64,000 nt of DNA, taken from NCBI GenBank assembly GCA_946480695.1, contig CAMLKG010000004.1, positions 124,001 to 188,000 on the forward strand, written 5' to 3'. The stretch's first letter is position 1. Each line of letters opens with the position of its first letter. The stretch comes from an uncultured Cellvibrio sp. Lineage in GTDB: Bacteria; Pseudomonadota; Gammaproteobacteria; Pseudomonadales; Cellvibrionaceae. This document shows positions 9,257 through 16,562 of the stretch, piece by piece. A program made the position numbers and the translations under genes. The notes beneath the pieces are model-generated. The model was not told the origin of the DNA. It saw nothing but the letters and a program-made list of their open reading frames with translations, and searched no databases.

Positions 9257-9859
9257 TTATGGTTTACTCAATGCCGATAATTTTTGCAGCAATTCCTGCA
9301 TGGCTTTACCGCGATGGCTGATACGGTTTTTTTCTTCCTTGGCCAATTGTGCGGCTGAACATTGGTGCGAAGGAACAAAGAACAACGGGTCGTAGCCAAA
9401 ACCACCCTCACCCCGGGGTTCGGTCAAAATCCTGCCTTCCCAAATGCCGTGGCATAAAACCGGTGTTGGATCTTCCGCATGACGCATAAACGCCAGCACC
9501 GCATGATAGCGCGCGGTTCGTTGCGCAGCGGCAATGCCTGTTAATTCATCGAGTAATTTTCGATTGTTTTTTTCATCATTAGCCCCTTCACCCGCGTAAC
9601 GCGCGGAATAAATTCCCGGACGGCCTTTTAACGCATCCACTTCAATGCCCGAATCATCGGCAAGCGCAGGCAATCCGGTTTTGGCGCTGGCATAGCGCGC
9701 CTTGATGATGGCGTTTTCCACAAACGTCAAACCGGTTTCTTCAGCGTTCTCGCTAAAGAAATCCGATTGCGGAATAACATCGAATCCTCCACCTTGGAGT
9801 AATTCCTGAAATTCGCGCAATTTGCCTTTGTTACCACTCGCCAATACTATTTTTTTCAT
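9257..9859 (-). CDS. rdgB: Non-canonical purine NTP pyrophosphatase (ITP/XTP)
   Basis: RdgB hydrolyses dITP, ITP and XTP to monophosphates, keeping deaminated purines out of DNA and RNA. The 200-residue protein starts IVLASGNKGKLREF, which binds the nucleotide phosphates. DDSGIEVDAL holds the metal-binding acidic residues, GFGYDPLFFVP contacts the base, and ISHRGKAM ends the fold. Upstream is a terminator that isolates it from the DUF4426 gene, so rdgB-hemW is probably a separate transcription unit. Confidence 0.95.
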   Translation of the reverse strand: MKKIVLASGNKGKLREFQELLQGGGFDVIPQSDFFSENAEETGLTFVENAIIKARYASAKTGLPALADDSGIEVDALKGRPGIYSARYAGEGANDEKNNRKLLDELTGIAAAQRTARYHAVLAFMRHAEDPTPVLCHGIWEGRILTEPRGEGGFGYDPLFFVPSHQCSAAQLAKEEKNRISHRGKAMQELLQKLSALSKP

Positions 9860-9888
9860 TGGGTATCCCCAGTTTTTTCAGAGAAACA

Positions 9889-9910
9889 AAAGGCGCCGCA
9901 CGGCGCCTTT
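9889..9910 (-). terminator. Terminator of the metX-metW-DUF4426 unit
   Basis: Ten-base perfect stem AAAGGCGCCG/CGGCGCCTTT with a two-base gap, followed on the minus strand by TTTTG. It lies 28 bases past the DUF4426 stop. Confidence 0.8.
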
Positions 9911-9937
9911 GTTCAATTTCTTGCCCGGCGCAAAAAC

Positions 9938-10393
9938 CTATTCTGTGTAAAGTGTGCGATTGAAAACGATGTCCATGGGTTTGCCGTCGCCCTGCACCCG
10001 GATATTAAAATGCAATACGTCTTCATTGTTAAACACAAAGGGCGCCAGGTAGTAAGTTGCAGCACCTTCCTTTACTTCAATAAATTTTAACGCTTGCTGT
10101 TGTTGCATTAAATTCTTGGTATAGCCGCTTACCTGCGCCAGCTGGCCCACACTGGTTTGGCCGTGTTCGGTTTTGGTGAAGCTGATATTGACCAAAGCGC
10201 GGTCCCGGCCACGCACCAGCTTATAGGTTTCCGCCACGGTTGCAGGAATATCAGTGCTGTGGAATACATTGTAATGGACGGTGTAGGTGCCAAATGTTTG
10301 TGCAGTGGTGATTTCCTTGGGTTGATCCACCTGCGCCTGGATTTGGACCGCAAGCAGGCTTAACCACACCAGTTTGATTAGTTGTTTCATCAT
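9938..10393 (-). CDS. DUF4426 secreted protein
   Basis: A 151-residue exported protein of unknown function. Residues 1-21 (MMKQLIKLVWLSLLAVQIQA) are a signal peptide. The body has VHYNVFHSTDIPATVAETY and LVNISFTKTEHG, which match DUF4426, a family usually found beside metW and metX in gammaproteobacteria and confined to the periplasm. Here it lies 58 bases after metW in the same direction and ahead of a terminator, so it is probably the third gene of the methionine unit. Its role there is unknown. Confidence 0.82.
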   Translation of the reverse strand: MMKQLIKLVWLSLLAVQIQAQVDQPKEITTAQTFGTYTVHYNVFHSTDIPATVAETYKLVRGRDRALVNISFTKTEHGQTSVGQLAQVSGYTKNLMQQQQALKFIEVKEGAATYYLAPFVFNNEDVLHFNIRVQGDGKPMDIVFNRTLYTE

Positions 10394-10451
10394 TGCTCTC
10401 TATTTTTCATTGCCATCATGGTGGATGTTGTGTACCCATGGTACGCACAAA

Positions 10452-11039
10452 TTATTTACTGAGGTGGTAAATCGCCGTTTCACCGAACAGGTTGGGCATA
10501 AAATCCTTTAATGTTTGGCCCGATTCCTCATTGACCACCTGGCGATTGATGACTTTTATAGCGCGTTCACGGCAGAGCACTTCAAAATCCCTGAAGGTAC
10601 AAAAGTGGATGTTGGGTGTGTTGTACCACTCGTAAGGTAATAAATCCGACACCGGCATACGACCGCGCAAAGCGAGATAAAGGCGCGCCTTCCAATGACC
10701 GAAATTCGGGAAGGTCACAATGCATTCTTTTCCCACACGCAACATTTCTTCCAGCACCAAATGCGGGAAATGCAGGGTTTGCAACGCCTGGGTCATGATT
10801 ACCGTGTCAAAGCTTTTATCGGCAAAATTACCGAGGCCGCGATCCAGGTTTTGCTCGATGACATTTAATCCCTTATCGATACAACTGTTGATATGCACCG
10901 CATCAATTTCCAAACCATAGCCCTGGACTTGTTTATTGTCGATCAAAAATTTAAGCAGTGTGCCGTCACCGCAGCCCAGGTCAAGCACGCGGCTGCTTTG
11001 TTTGATCCAGTGCTGGATTTCATTTAAATCAATACGCAT
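10452..11039 (-). CDS. metW: MetW, methyltransferase-fold partner of MetX
   Basis: MetW is required with MetX for homoserine acylation in several bacteria. The 195-residue protein has a class I methyltransferase fold: SRVLDLGCGDGTLLKFL binds SAM in relatives, and QALQTLHFPHLVLEEMLRVG follows. FPNFGHWKARLYLALRG and PYEWYNTPNIHFCT are specific MetW blocks. The start is placed at 11039, where TGATG makes the metX stop and the metW start share a base; this translational coupling fits a two-subunit enzyme. A longer in-frame extension inside metX is not expected to be used. Confidence 0.93.
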   Translation of the reverse strand: MRIDLNEIQHWIKQSSRVLDLGCGDGTLLKFLIDNKQVQGYGLEIDAVHINSCIDKGLNVIEQNLDRGLGNFADKSFDTVIMTQALQTLHFPHLVLEEMLRVGKECIVTFPNFGHWKARLYLALRGRMPVSDLLPYEWYNTPNIHFCTFRDFEVLCRERAIKVINRQVVNEESGQTLKDFMPNLFGETAIYHLSK

Positions 11040-12181
11040 CACACACTCACTCCCGCCAGGTAGCGGCCGAAGACTTGCCGGTAGCGCGCATCCGGCAGTA
11101 AAAATGCGTCGTGCCCGTGGTTGGATTCGATTTCCGCGTAGGTCACGGCGCGGTTCGCACTCACCAAGGCGTTGACAATTTCGCGTGAGCGTTCGGGCGC
11201 AAAGCGCCAATCGGTGCTAAACGAAATAACCAGGAATTTTGCCTGGGTTTGCTTGAAGGCGAGCACCGGGTCATCGTTGTATTCGCGCGCCAGATCAAAA
11301 TAATCCAAAGCCTTGGTAATGCGGATATAGGAATTGGCATCGAAGCTGTTGGCGAAACTGTCGCCCTGGTAGCGCAGGTAACTTTCGATCTGGAATTCCA
11401 CCGGTTCGTCACTGCCCAATTCAAAACTGCCGCTGCGCAGGTCGCGGCCAAATTTTTCACCCATCGCATGATCGGATAAATAGGTAATGTGCCCAATCAT
11501 GCGGGCCACGGCCAAGCCGTTGCGCGGAATGGAGTCATGCGCGAGATAGTCGCCGCCATAAAAATTCGGGTCGCTGATGATGGCCTTGCGCGCGGCTTCA
11601 TTAAACGCAATGTTTTGGGCGGAGAGTTTCATGGCCGAGGCGATGACCACCGCATGGCGCACGCGCCGGGGATAATCCAGCGCCCAGCGCATAACCTGCA
11701 TACCGCCCAGGCTACCGCCGATAATCGCTGCCCAGGTTTCTATGCCTAGCACATCGGCCAATCGCGCCTGGCTGGCAACCCAGTCGCGTACACGCACCAT
11801 GGGAAAATCCGCACCCCAGGGTTTACCTGTCGCCGGGTTGATCGAGCGAGGGCCGGTGGAACCGTGGCAACCACCGAGGTTATTCAAGGCAACCACAAAG
11901 AATTTGTTGGTATCGATGGGTTTGCCGGGGCCGATGTAGGCATCCCACCAACCGGGGCGCTTGTCCTCCATGCTGTGGTAGCCCGCCGCATGGTGGTGTC
12001 CCGATAACGCATGGCAAATTAACACCGCGTTGGATTTGGCGGCGTTGAGTTCACCGTAGGTTTCGTACACCAAATCATACGCGTCCAGTGTTTTACCGCA
12101 GGCGAGCAGTAAGGGCTGGGAGAAATGGTGAATCCGGGGGGTAACAAGACCCACCGAATCAGCGGGCAATTGGTTTGGCAT
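11039..12181 (-). CDS. metX: Homoserine O-acyltransferase MetX
   Basis: MetX is an alpha/beta-hydrolase that acylates homoserine, the first committed step to methionine. Length is 380 residues. The nucleophile is Ser157 in GGSLGGMQ; the acid is in STDWRFAP and the base in [12 protein letters not shown] near the C-terminus. [15 protein letters not shown] is a family signature. In Pseudomonas the MetX/MetW pair uses succinyl-CoA, so succinyl transfer is likely here, but the residues alone do not prove it. A possible promoter lies in the 155 bases upstream. No SAM riboswitch was recognised there. Confidence 0.93.
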   Translation of the reverse strand: MPNQLPADSVGLVTPRIHHFSQPLLLACGKTLDAYDLVYETYGELNAAKSNAVLICHALSGHHHAAGYHSMEDKRPGWWDAYIGPGKPIDTNKFFVVALNNLGGCHGSTGPRSINPATGKPWGADFPMVRVRDWVASQARLADVLGIETWAAIIGGSLGGMQVMRWALDYPRRVRHAVVIASAMKLSAQNIAFNEAARKAIISDPNFYGGDYLAHDSIPRNGLAVARMIGHITYLSDHAMGEKFGRDLRSGSFELGSDEPVEFQIESYLRYQGDSFANSFDANSYIRITKALDYFDLAREYNDDPVLAFKQTQAKFLVISFSTDWRFAPERSREIVNALVSANRAVTYAEIESNHGHDAFLLPDARYRQVFGRYLAGVSV

Positions 12182-12257
12182 GGTGATCTCTTTTACCGCA
12201 AAAGACTGCCGGTGCAGTACCTTCTATGGACGGGCGGAACAGGTTAAAAAGTGCAAC

Positions 12258-12286
12258 AGTCTAAAGACGCTAATCCGGTGCTGCAA
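12258..12286 (-). promoter_or_regulatory. Candidate sigma-70 promoter for metXW
   Basis: On the minus strand TTGCAG (12281-12286), a 17-base spacer and TAGACT (12258-12263) precede metX by about 80 bases. Both boxes match in four or more of six positions. It is the only good candidate in the gap between metX and the preceding operon. Confidence 0.4.
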
Positions 12287-12336
12287 TAGACGATTGGCAT
12301 CCTCCGACGGTTCACACCGGTTAGGTTTGGGGCTCG

Positions 12337-13068
12337 CTAGCAGAGCCCGCCATTGACGGCGATGACCTGCCGGGTGATATAGGAGGCTTCGGGGCCCATC
12401 AGGAAGCTGACCAACGCCGCCACCTCTTCCGGTTTACCCAATCGTTGGGCGGGAATTTGCTGGCATAGGGCGGCGACATCGGTAGCTTCCACCATATCCG
12501 TTTCAATCAGGCCGGGGGCGACACAGTTGACGGTAATGTTGCGTTTGGCCAGTTCAATCGCCAGGGATTTGGTAGCGGCCATAATCCCCGCCTTGGCCGC
12601 GCTGTAATTGGCCTGGCCGCGGTTGCCCATCAAGCCGGAAACCGAGGCGAGTGTGACAATACGCCCCGGCGCGCGACGTTTTACCATGGGCATGATGAGT
12701 GGATTGAGCACGTTATAGAAACTATCGAGGTTGGTATGGATGACGCTGTCCCAATCCTCGCCACTCATGGCCGGAAAGGCGGCGTCGCGGGTTATACCCG
12801 CGTTACAGACCACACCGTAATAGGCTCCATGCGCCTCAATATCCGTTTCCAGGATAGCTTTGGCCGAGGCCCGGTCGGCAACATCGAATTGCAGGATACG
12901 CGCCTGGCAGCCCAGGGCATGGATTTCCTCCGCCACCGCTTCGGCCTGCCCTCGCTGCTGGCGGCAATGCAGTACCAGATGGTATCCCCGCGCAGCCAGC
13001 GCCAGCGCGATAGCCTTGCCGATACCGCGGCTGGAGCCGGTTACCAAAATTGTTTGCGCGCTGCTCAT
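12337..13068 (-). CDS. 3-oxoacyl-ACP reductase of the aryl polyene cluster (FabG-like)
   Basis: A 243-residue short-chain dehydrogenase expected to reduce the 3-keto group after each polyene extension. The NADPH-binding TGSSRGIG is at 10-17, and the catalytic triad is Ser142, Tyr155 and Lys159 (ASVSG, NYSAAK). NAG at 89-91 is also conserved. It is the last gene of the operon and overlaps the preceding dehydratase by four bases. Many described APE clusters place a second ketosynthase after this reductase; here the operon simply ends and the next gene is metX, 155 bases away. Confidence 0.88.
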   Translation of the reverse strand: MSSAQTILVTGSSRGIGKAIALALAARGYHLVLHCRQQRGQAEAVAEEIHALGCQARILQFDVADRASAKAILETDIEAHGAYYGVVCNAGITRDAAFPAMSGEDWDSVIHTNLDSFYNVLNPLIMPMVKRRAPGRIVTLASVSGLMGNRGQANYSAAKAGIMAATKSLAIELAKRNITVNCVAPGLIETDMVEATDVAALCQQIPAQRLGKPEEVAALVSFLMGPEASYITRQVIAVNGGLC

Positions 13069-13532
13069 CGCCTGTTGTCCTGTATAAATTGTTGCGGATT
13101 TTCCGGTTGAAAAATATTAATGCCGGCATGGGCGCTGATGTTTGCGTGGATACCGGTGCCCGCCAGCGCGCAGTCGAAGACTTGCAGGCCATTTCCCCCG
13201 GATAAGCCTTGCCGGACCTGGATTTCAAGCCGGGCCCCAAGGGGGAAGTAATTGCAATTGGCGGAATAACGGCGGGTACCGACCAGGAAACCCGGCTGCA
13301 CCGGTAACCCTTGCCGGCGCGCGCGGCACCCGGCCAATGCCGCGGTGGCCTGCGCCATGAGTTCCAGCCCGGCCCAGGCGGGCAGGCCATGCCCGTCAGC
13401 CATGGGCATGGCCGGGAGAATATGGGTAGATGCGCAGAGGTATGTATCGTCCCAGCGGAGGATTTCGTCCAGCAGCAACATAGCTCCCTGGTGGGGAACC
13501 ACCTGGGCGATGGGATAACAGGGGTTATCCAT
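13065..13532 (-). CDS. Hotdog-fold 3-hydroxyacyl-ACP dehydratase (ApeP-like)
   Basis: A 155-residue single-hotdog protein. His14 in VPHQGAMLLLDEI and Glu57 in AWAGLELMAQA match the His/acid pair of FabZ/FabA-type dehydratases of aryl polyene clusters (ApeP-like). It would remove water from each 3-hydroxy intermediate to leave the conjugated double bond. The gene overlaps the ketosynthase upstream by eight bases and the reductase downstream by four, so the three are translationally coupled. A second, different dehydratase domain is fused to the ligase at 22975-24684. Confidence 0.85.
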   Translation of the reverse strand: MDNPCYPIAQVVPHQGAMLLLDEILRWDDTYLCASTHILPAMPMADGHGLPAWAGLELMAQATAALAGCRARRQGLPVQPGFLVGTRRYSANCNYFPLGARLEIQVRQGLSGGNGLQVFDCALAGTGIHANISAHAGINIFQPENPQQFIQDNRR

Positions 13533-14679
13533 GGCATCGCTCCAGGATCAAAGCGATGTTATTGCCGCCGAACGCAAACGAATTACTCATTACCCGGCGC
13601 GGCGGCCGGGTGAGTGTATCGGCACCCAGCGCCAGGAGTTCAGCCAGGGCCGGGTCGCGCATACCATCCCAAAGGTGGCGGGGCAAACGGCCATTGCCAC
13701 GGAGCAACGTGAGGTAACAGAAAACCGCTTCCAGGGCTCCCGCCGCACCCAGGGTGTGGCCCGTTAACGGCTTGGTTGAACTACAAGGAATCTGGCTGCC
13801 GAAGACCCTTGCCACCGCATGGCTTTCCATCAGGTCGTTGTGCTCGGTAGCGGTCCCGTGCAGGTTGATGTAGTCGATATCGGCGGGTTGCAGGCCGGCA
13901 CTGGCGAGCGCGGCGCGCATCGCCGCTTCGGCACCCAGCCCTTCAGGATGGGGCGCCGAGATATGGTAGGCATCCGAGGTTTCACCGTACCCCGCAAGGC
14001 GTACCGGACCCGGTTCGCGGGTGAGCACCATCAATACCGCCGCTTCACCGATATTGATCCCGGTACGGTTAACGCTAAAAGGGTTGCAGACGCTATGGCT
14101 TACCGCCTCCAGCGCAGAGAAGCCGGTTAGCGTCAGCCGGCAAAGGCTATCCGCTCCGCCGACAACCACCGCATCGCATACGCCCAGGTCGAGCAGGCGC
14201 GCACCGCTGGCAATGGCCTTGGCACTGGAGGTACAGGCCGTGGAAATCGTCCAGGCCGGGCCGCGCACCTGTAATTCGCGCGCGACAAATTCCGCGGGCG
14301 CGGACATTTCCTGCTGCGTGTAATGGAAACCGGGCGGAAACTCGCCGGTGCGTAAATGCTGCGCGATGGCGGCCTCACCTTCGGCGATACCGGAGGTGCT
14401 GCTGCCCAGGACCACTGCGATCCGCTCCGCACCATGGCGGATTTTTAATGCTTCAATGGCGGGCTTCATCGGCGCCAGGACAGCGGCCAGCAGCGAATTA
14501 TTGCGGGTATCCGCCACCAGCGGCACCTGCGCCCTGCCTACCGGTAATCCCACACCCGTGCCATATTCCTCCGTAACCAACAGGGGCGAGATATTGCGGC
14601 TGAACAGGTTGTTGGTGATGGTTTCAAGATCATTTCCCAGTGCGCACACCGCGGCGACCTGGTGCAGGTAGGCTTCCAT
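13525..14679 (-). CDS. Beta-ketoacyl-ACP synthase of the aryl polyene cluster
   Basis: A 384-residue ketosynthase expected to extend the polyene chain with malonyl units. The catalytic triad is Cys149 (STACTSS), His274 (NLHGTATEHND) and His308 (TGHTLGAAGALE). SNSFAFGGNN near the end is also conserved. The ATG at 14679 is chosen over a GTG two codons upstream because GGAAGGG is then at a proper six-base distance. It is the only complete ketosynthase in the operon; the other KS-like gene (26293-26949) lacks the catalytic half and probably acts as a partner subunit. Confidence 0.88.
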   Translation of the reverse strand: MEAYLHQVAAVCALGNDLETITNNLFSRNISPLLVTEEYGTGVGLPVGRAQVPLVADTRNNSLLAAVLAPMKPAIEALKIRHGAERIAVVLGSSTSGIAEGEAAIAQHLRTGEFPPGFHYTQQEMSAPAEFVARELQVRGPAWTISTACTSSAKAIASGARLLDLGVCDAVVVGGADSLCRLTLTGFSALEAVSHSVCNPFSVNRTGINIGEAAVLMVLTREPGPVRLAGYGETSDAYHISAPHPEGLGAEAAMRAALASAGLQPADIDYINLHGTATEHNDLMESHAVARVFGSQIPCSSTKPLTGHTLGAAGALEAVFCYLTLLRGNGRLPRHLWDGMRDPALAELLALGADTLTRPPRRVMSNSFAFGGNNIALILERCHG

Positions 14680-14694
14680 TAACACCCCTTCCGG

Positions 14695-15279
14695 TTAAAG
14701 CATTTCCCAATGCGTCGTGACAACCGTGATACGCAAGGGAGTTTTATGGTGTTCAAGCAGTACAGTTTCCTTGCGTACCACCGTGGTTGAATCAATGCCC
14801 GCCGCCAGCGACCGCGACGCAGGACTGTAGGTAATGGTTAATAGGGGCGCTCCGCGATAGCGCAGCTGGCGGGTATCGGTGCCGCTAACCAAGGACCATT
14901 CGCCGGTTTCCAGCAGCCGCCACTCGGTCAATGGCCACCAGGCGAGCATACTGCTGGCGAGCAAGAAGCGTTCGGGCAGGCCTTCCGGCATTTCCGGCGA
15001 ACGCCAGGTTTCCAATGTTGCATTCCGTTGGCGGACGGAAAACAAACGGCGCCCCAGCGGATCAAGCAGCACCAGGCTGGCGCCTTCGGCCGTCCGCGCC
15101 AGCGCAGCGCCAAGCCGGTGGACCGCCTGCCCGTGATGGATCTCCAATTGTTGCGCCGCCTGCCAACAGCAACCATCGCCGCTTGCGGCGGGCAGGGGCA
15201 AGTCCTGCAATTGGTAATGCTGCTGGCGATTGGCGCAGCCGGTAATGACCAATAACGCGCAGAGGACCAGTACGCGCAT
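14695..15279 (-). CDS. DUF3261 lipoprotein
   Basis: A 194-residue predicted lipoprotein with MRVLVLCALLVITGC as lipobox, Cys15 being the lipidated residue. The rest matches DUF3261, a family found almost only in aryl polyene and related clusters, where it probably helps LolA-like protein and the MMPL exporter move the product to the outer membrane; that role is inferred from context. The ATG at 15279 has GGAG six bases ahead and overlaps the end of the FAD gene; a GTG five codons upstream is a weaker alternative. Confidence 0.75.
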   Translation of the reverse strand: MRVLVLCALLVITGCANRQQHYQLQDLPLPAASGDGCCWQAAQQLEIHHGQAVHRLGAALARTAEGASLVLLDPLGRRLFSVRQRNATLETWRSPEMPEGLPERFLLASSMLAWWPLTEWRLLETGEWSLVSGTDTRQLRYRGAPLLTITYSPASRSLAAGIDSTTVVRKETVLLEHHKTPLRITVVTTHWEML

Positions 15280-15281
15280 CC

Positions 15282-16562
15282 TCAGCTCCGGCACAGCTCG
15301 ACAAGCGCGTTCAAGCGGCGCGCCGGTTCGGCAACAAACGGGTTATTGGTATCCCAGGCGTAACCGGCAAGGATGGAACTGATCATGCTGCTGATCGCAG
15401 GGCTCGCGCGTTCCTGGCGGAAGAAAACCACATCCTGGAAGCGGCCGTCATACCAGGCCGAAACATAGTGGCGAAATGTATCTACACCGCGCTTGAGCGG
15501 GATGGCGTATTCCGCTTCCCAATCTACCCTTTCGCCCCTGAGCTGGCGACTAACCAGCGGAGCCGCCAGGCTGGCGGACTTCATCGCAATGGTTACCCCG
15601 GAAGAGAAAACCGGGTCGAGGAATTCCCCCGCATTGCCCAACAGGGCGAAACCCTGGCCCCACAGGCTTTTCACGTTGCAGGCATAGCCGCTGAGTTTTT
15701 GTACTGGTGTATCAAACTCCGCGTTGCGCAACAACTGGCCAAGGTCGCTGGTCTGGCTAATAAAGCTGCGCAGGCAAGCCTGGAGGTTGTCCTCCCCTTC
15801 AAAATAGCCTTGGTCCCCCACCACCCCCAGGGAACAACGCCCCTCCGGAAACGGAATCAACCAGAACCAGATATCCGGATGGGTGGGATGGACGGTAATC
15901 AGGATTTTGCTGCGATCATGCGCGCTATTGTCGATATTGTCCTTGATATGGGTAAATATTGAGGTTCGCACCGGGAAGCTGGAGGGCACTTCCAGGTCCA
16001 GCAAGCGCGGCAGTACCCGGCCGAAGCCCGAGGCATCCAATACAAACCGGGCCCTGAGCGAATACGCGGGGCCAACCTCCGGCTGGACGTGTAAACGGGC
16101 GCCCTGCCCATCAAAGCCAATGCCGGCCAAGCCATGCCCATAGCGAATATCCGCACCCTGCTTTTGGGCTTCGGTCGCCAGCAAATGATCGAAGCGCGCG
16201 CGCTGTACCTGGAAAGTGGTACCCGGCCCGGGCGAATACTTATCGGTGAAATCAAAAAAACTGTAATTGCCCTTATGGGTAAACGCGGCGCCGTTCTTGA
16301 ATTGGAAACCGGCGTTATTGACAGCCTCCAGCATCCCCGCTTCGGCAATGAATTCCATACATTGCGGCAATAAACTCTCGCCAATGGAAAAACGGGGGAA
16401 GTGTTGCCGCTCGATCACTACCACCTGGTGCCCGCGCTGGCGCAAGAGCGCACTGGCAATGGCACCCGCCGGCCCGGCGCCGATAACAGCTACGTCAGTA
16501 GTAGCCGCACCGGTCAAACTGTGGATTGCATCCCTGGGTTCAATTGAAAAAATATCGTTCAT
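15282..16562 (-). CDS. FAD-dependent oxidoreductase, tryptophan-halogenase-like
   Basis: A 426-residue flavoprotein. AVIGAGPAGAIASALLRQRG near residue 27 is the FAD dinucleotide fold and VVIERQHFPRFSIGESLLP follows, the pattern of flavin halogenases and geranylgeranyl-reductase-like enzymes. DASGFGRVLPRLL and LLGNAGEFLDPVFSSGVTIA are the later FAD contacts. The halogenase motif WxWxIP is not seen; WFWLIPF at a comparable place is only partly similar, so halogenation is doubtful and a hydroxylation, desaturation or reduction on the polyene is equally possible. It overlaps the exporter gene by four bases. Confidence 0.8.
   Translation of the reverse strand: MNDIFSIEPRDAIHSLTGAATTDVAVIGAGPAGAIASALLRQRGHQVVVIERQHFPRFSIGESLLPQCMEFIAEAGMLEAVNNAGFQFKNGAAFTHKGNYSFFDFTDKYSPGPGTTFQVQRARFDHLLATEAQKQGADIRYGHGLAGIGFDGQGARLHVQPEVGPAYSLRARFVLDASGFGRVLPRLLDLEVPSSFPVRTSIFTHIKDNIDNSAHDRSKILITVHPTHPDIWFWLIPFPEGRCSLGVVGDQGYFEGEDNLQACLRSFISQTSDLGQLLRNAEFDTPVQKLSGYACNVKSLWGQGFALLGNAGEFLDPVFSSGVTIAMKSASLAAPLVSRQLRGERVDWEAEYAIPLKRGVDTFRHYVSAWYDGRFQDVVFFRQERASPAISSMISSILAGYAWDTNNPFVAEPARRLNALVELCRS

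Noticed and set aside
12182..12336. SAM riboswitch or attenuator ahead of metX
   Set aside because: No conserved aptamer core was recognised; a GGGCTC/GAGCCC pair at the end of the reductase gene lacks a T-tract.
12836..13537. Open frame of 233 codons across the dehydratase and reductase genes
   Set aside because: It is a shifted reading of two good genes and is rich in Pro, Ser and Arg without any motif.
15282..16562. Calling the FAD enzyme a tryptophan halogenase
   Set aside because: The FAD fold is similar but the halogenase WxWxIP motif is not present, so only the broad family is given.
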